Source: Deltaproteobacteria bacterium | GTDB taxonomy: Bacteria > Desulfobacterota > Desulfobacteria > Desulfobacterales > JAFDCJ01 | Direction of reading: 5' to 3' | DNA: 5,914 nt | Assembly: GCA_019310665.1 (NCBI GenBank) | Contig: JAFDDW010000145.1 | Span: 1 to 5,914 of the forward strand | Shown: positions 5,764 to 5,914 of the stretch, piece after piece | Position numbering within the stretch: position 1 is the stretch's first letter | Layout of the letters: each line of letters opens with the position of its first letter | Translations under genes and position numbers: made by a program | The notes under the pieces: generated by a model | Seen by the model: the letters and a program-made list of their open reading frames with translations, nothing else | The model's database searches: none | What the model was told of the DNA's origin: nothing

Positions 5764-5914
5764 ATGAAAACCAGCGAAGCGATAACGGCGTTTTCCCAAA
5801 GCGAAAAACTCAAAAGCGGTCTTATCTGGGCAACTCAGATGGCTGAAGTCTGCCTGGCACTTTCGGGACCAGATAAATTCGGAGCAGAAAAAATGCTCAA
5901 AACACTCGTCAGCA
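5764..5914 (+). CDS. unrecognised protein, N-terminal 50 residues only
   Basis: An open frame starts at ATG 5764 with GGGAAG nine bases upstream (5752-5757) and runs off the right edge. It begins MKTSEAITAFSQSEKLKSGL. The visible part is soluble-looking and mostly helical in character, with no signal peptide or membrane span; Cys32 is in EVCLALSG. I do not recognise a family. It is separated from larB by the inverted-repeat structure, so it is probably transcribed separately, possibly from the promoter candidate at 5652-5680. Coding status rests on the ribosome site, the start and the lack of stops over 50 codons. Confidence 0.6.
   Translation, partial: MKTSEAITAFSQSEKLKSGLIWATQMAEVCLALSGPDKFGAEKMLKTLVS

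Overview
The window looks like chromosomal DNA from a Gram-negative, probably anaerobic bacterium. My best guess is a Desulfobacterota (former Deltaproteobacteria) lineage. This rests on the overall look of the proteins, a nickel-pincer cofactor gene (larB), and intergenic tracts of short repeats (ATTTCGG, TGAACCTC, TGCCTAAA types) that I associate with such genomes. It is an impression, not the result of a search. I see no phage, insertion sequence, CRISPR array, tRNA or rRNA.

Left half, minus strand (read right to left): a TrpF-like TIM-barrel gene (2153-1365) lacks the cysteine used by true phosphoribosylanthranilate isomerases. A 262-bp intergenic region follows, holding three short tandem-repeat tracts and a canonical G-quadruplex motif. 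Next is efp, translation elongation factor P (1102-539). Its stop codon overlaps, as ATGA, the start of a DEDDy-type 3'-5' exonuclease/RNase H-like gene (542 to beyond the left edge). That gene is clearly coding and has all its catalytic motifs.

Right half, plus strand: from a divergent 102-bp intergenic region with a good promoter candidate, guaA (GMP synthase, 2256-3785) starts a tight run of genes. Six bases later comes a one-membrane-span coiled-coil protein of unknown function (3792-4733), and 34 bases after that larB (4768-5517). GuaA makes GMP from XMP. LarB carries out the first step of nickel-pincer nucleotide synthesis. LarB belongs to the PurE-like family, so it can be misread as a purine gene because it sits next to guaA. 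No shared pathway between these three genes is evident.

Right end: the 246-bp gap after larB contains a MITE-like structure (about 5591-5748), with inverted arms built from TGCCTAAA repeats and a near-consensus sigma-70-type promoter inside it. It is followed by the first 50 codons of an unrecognised gene (5764 onward).

No complete new system is evident. The points most worth following up are the cysteine-less TrpF paralogue with an ambiguous start, the promoter-bearing inverted-repeat element, and the guaA / membrane coiled-coil / larB linkage.
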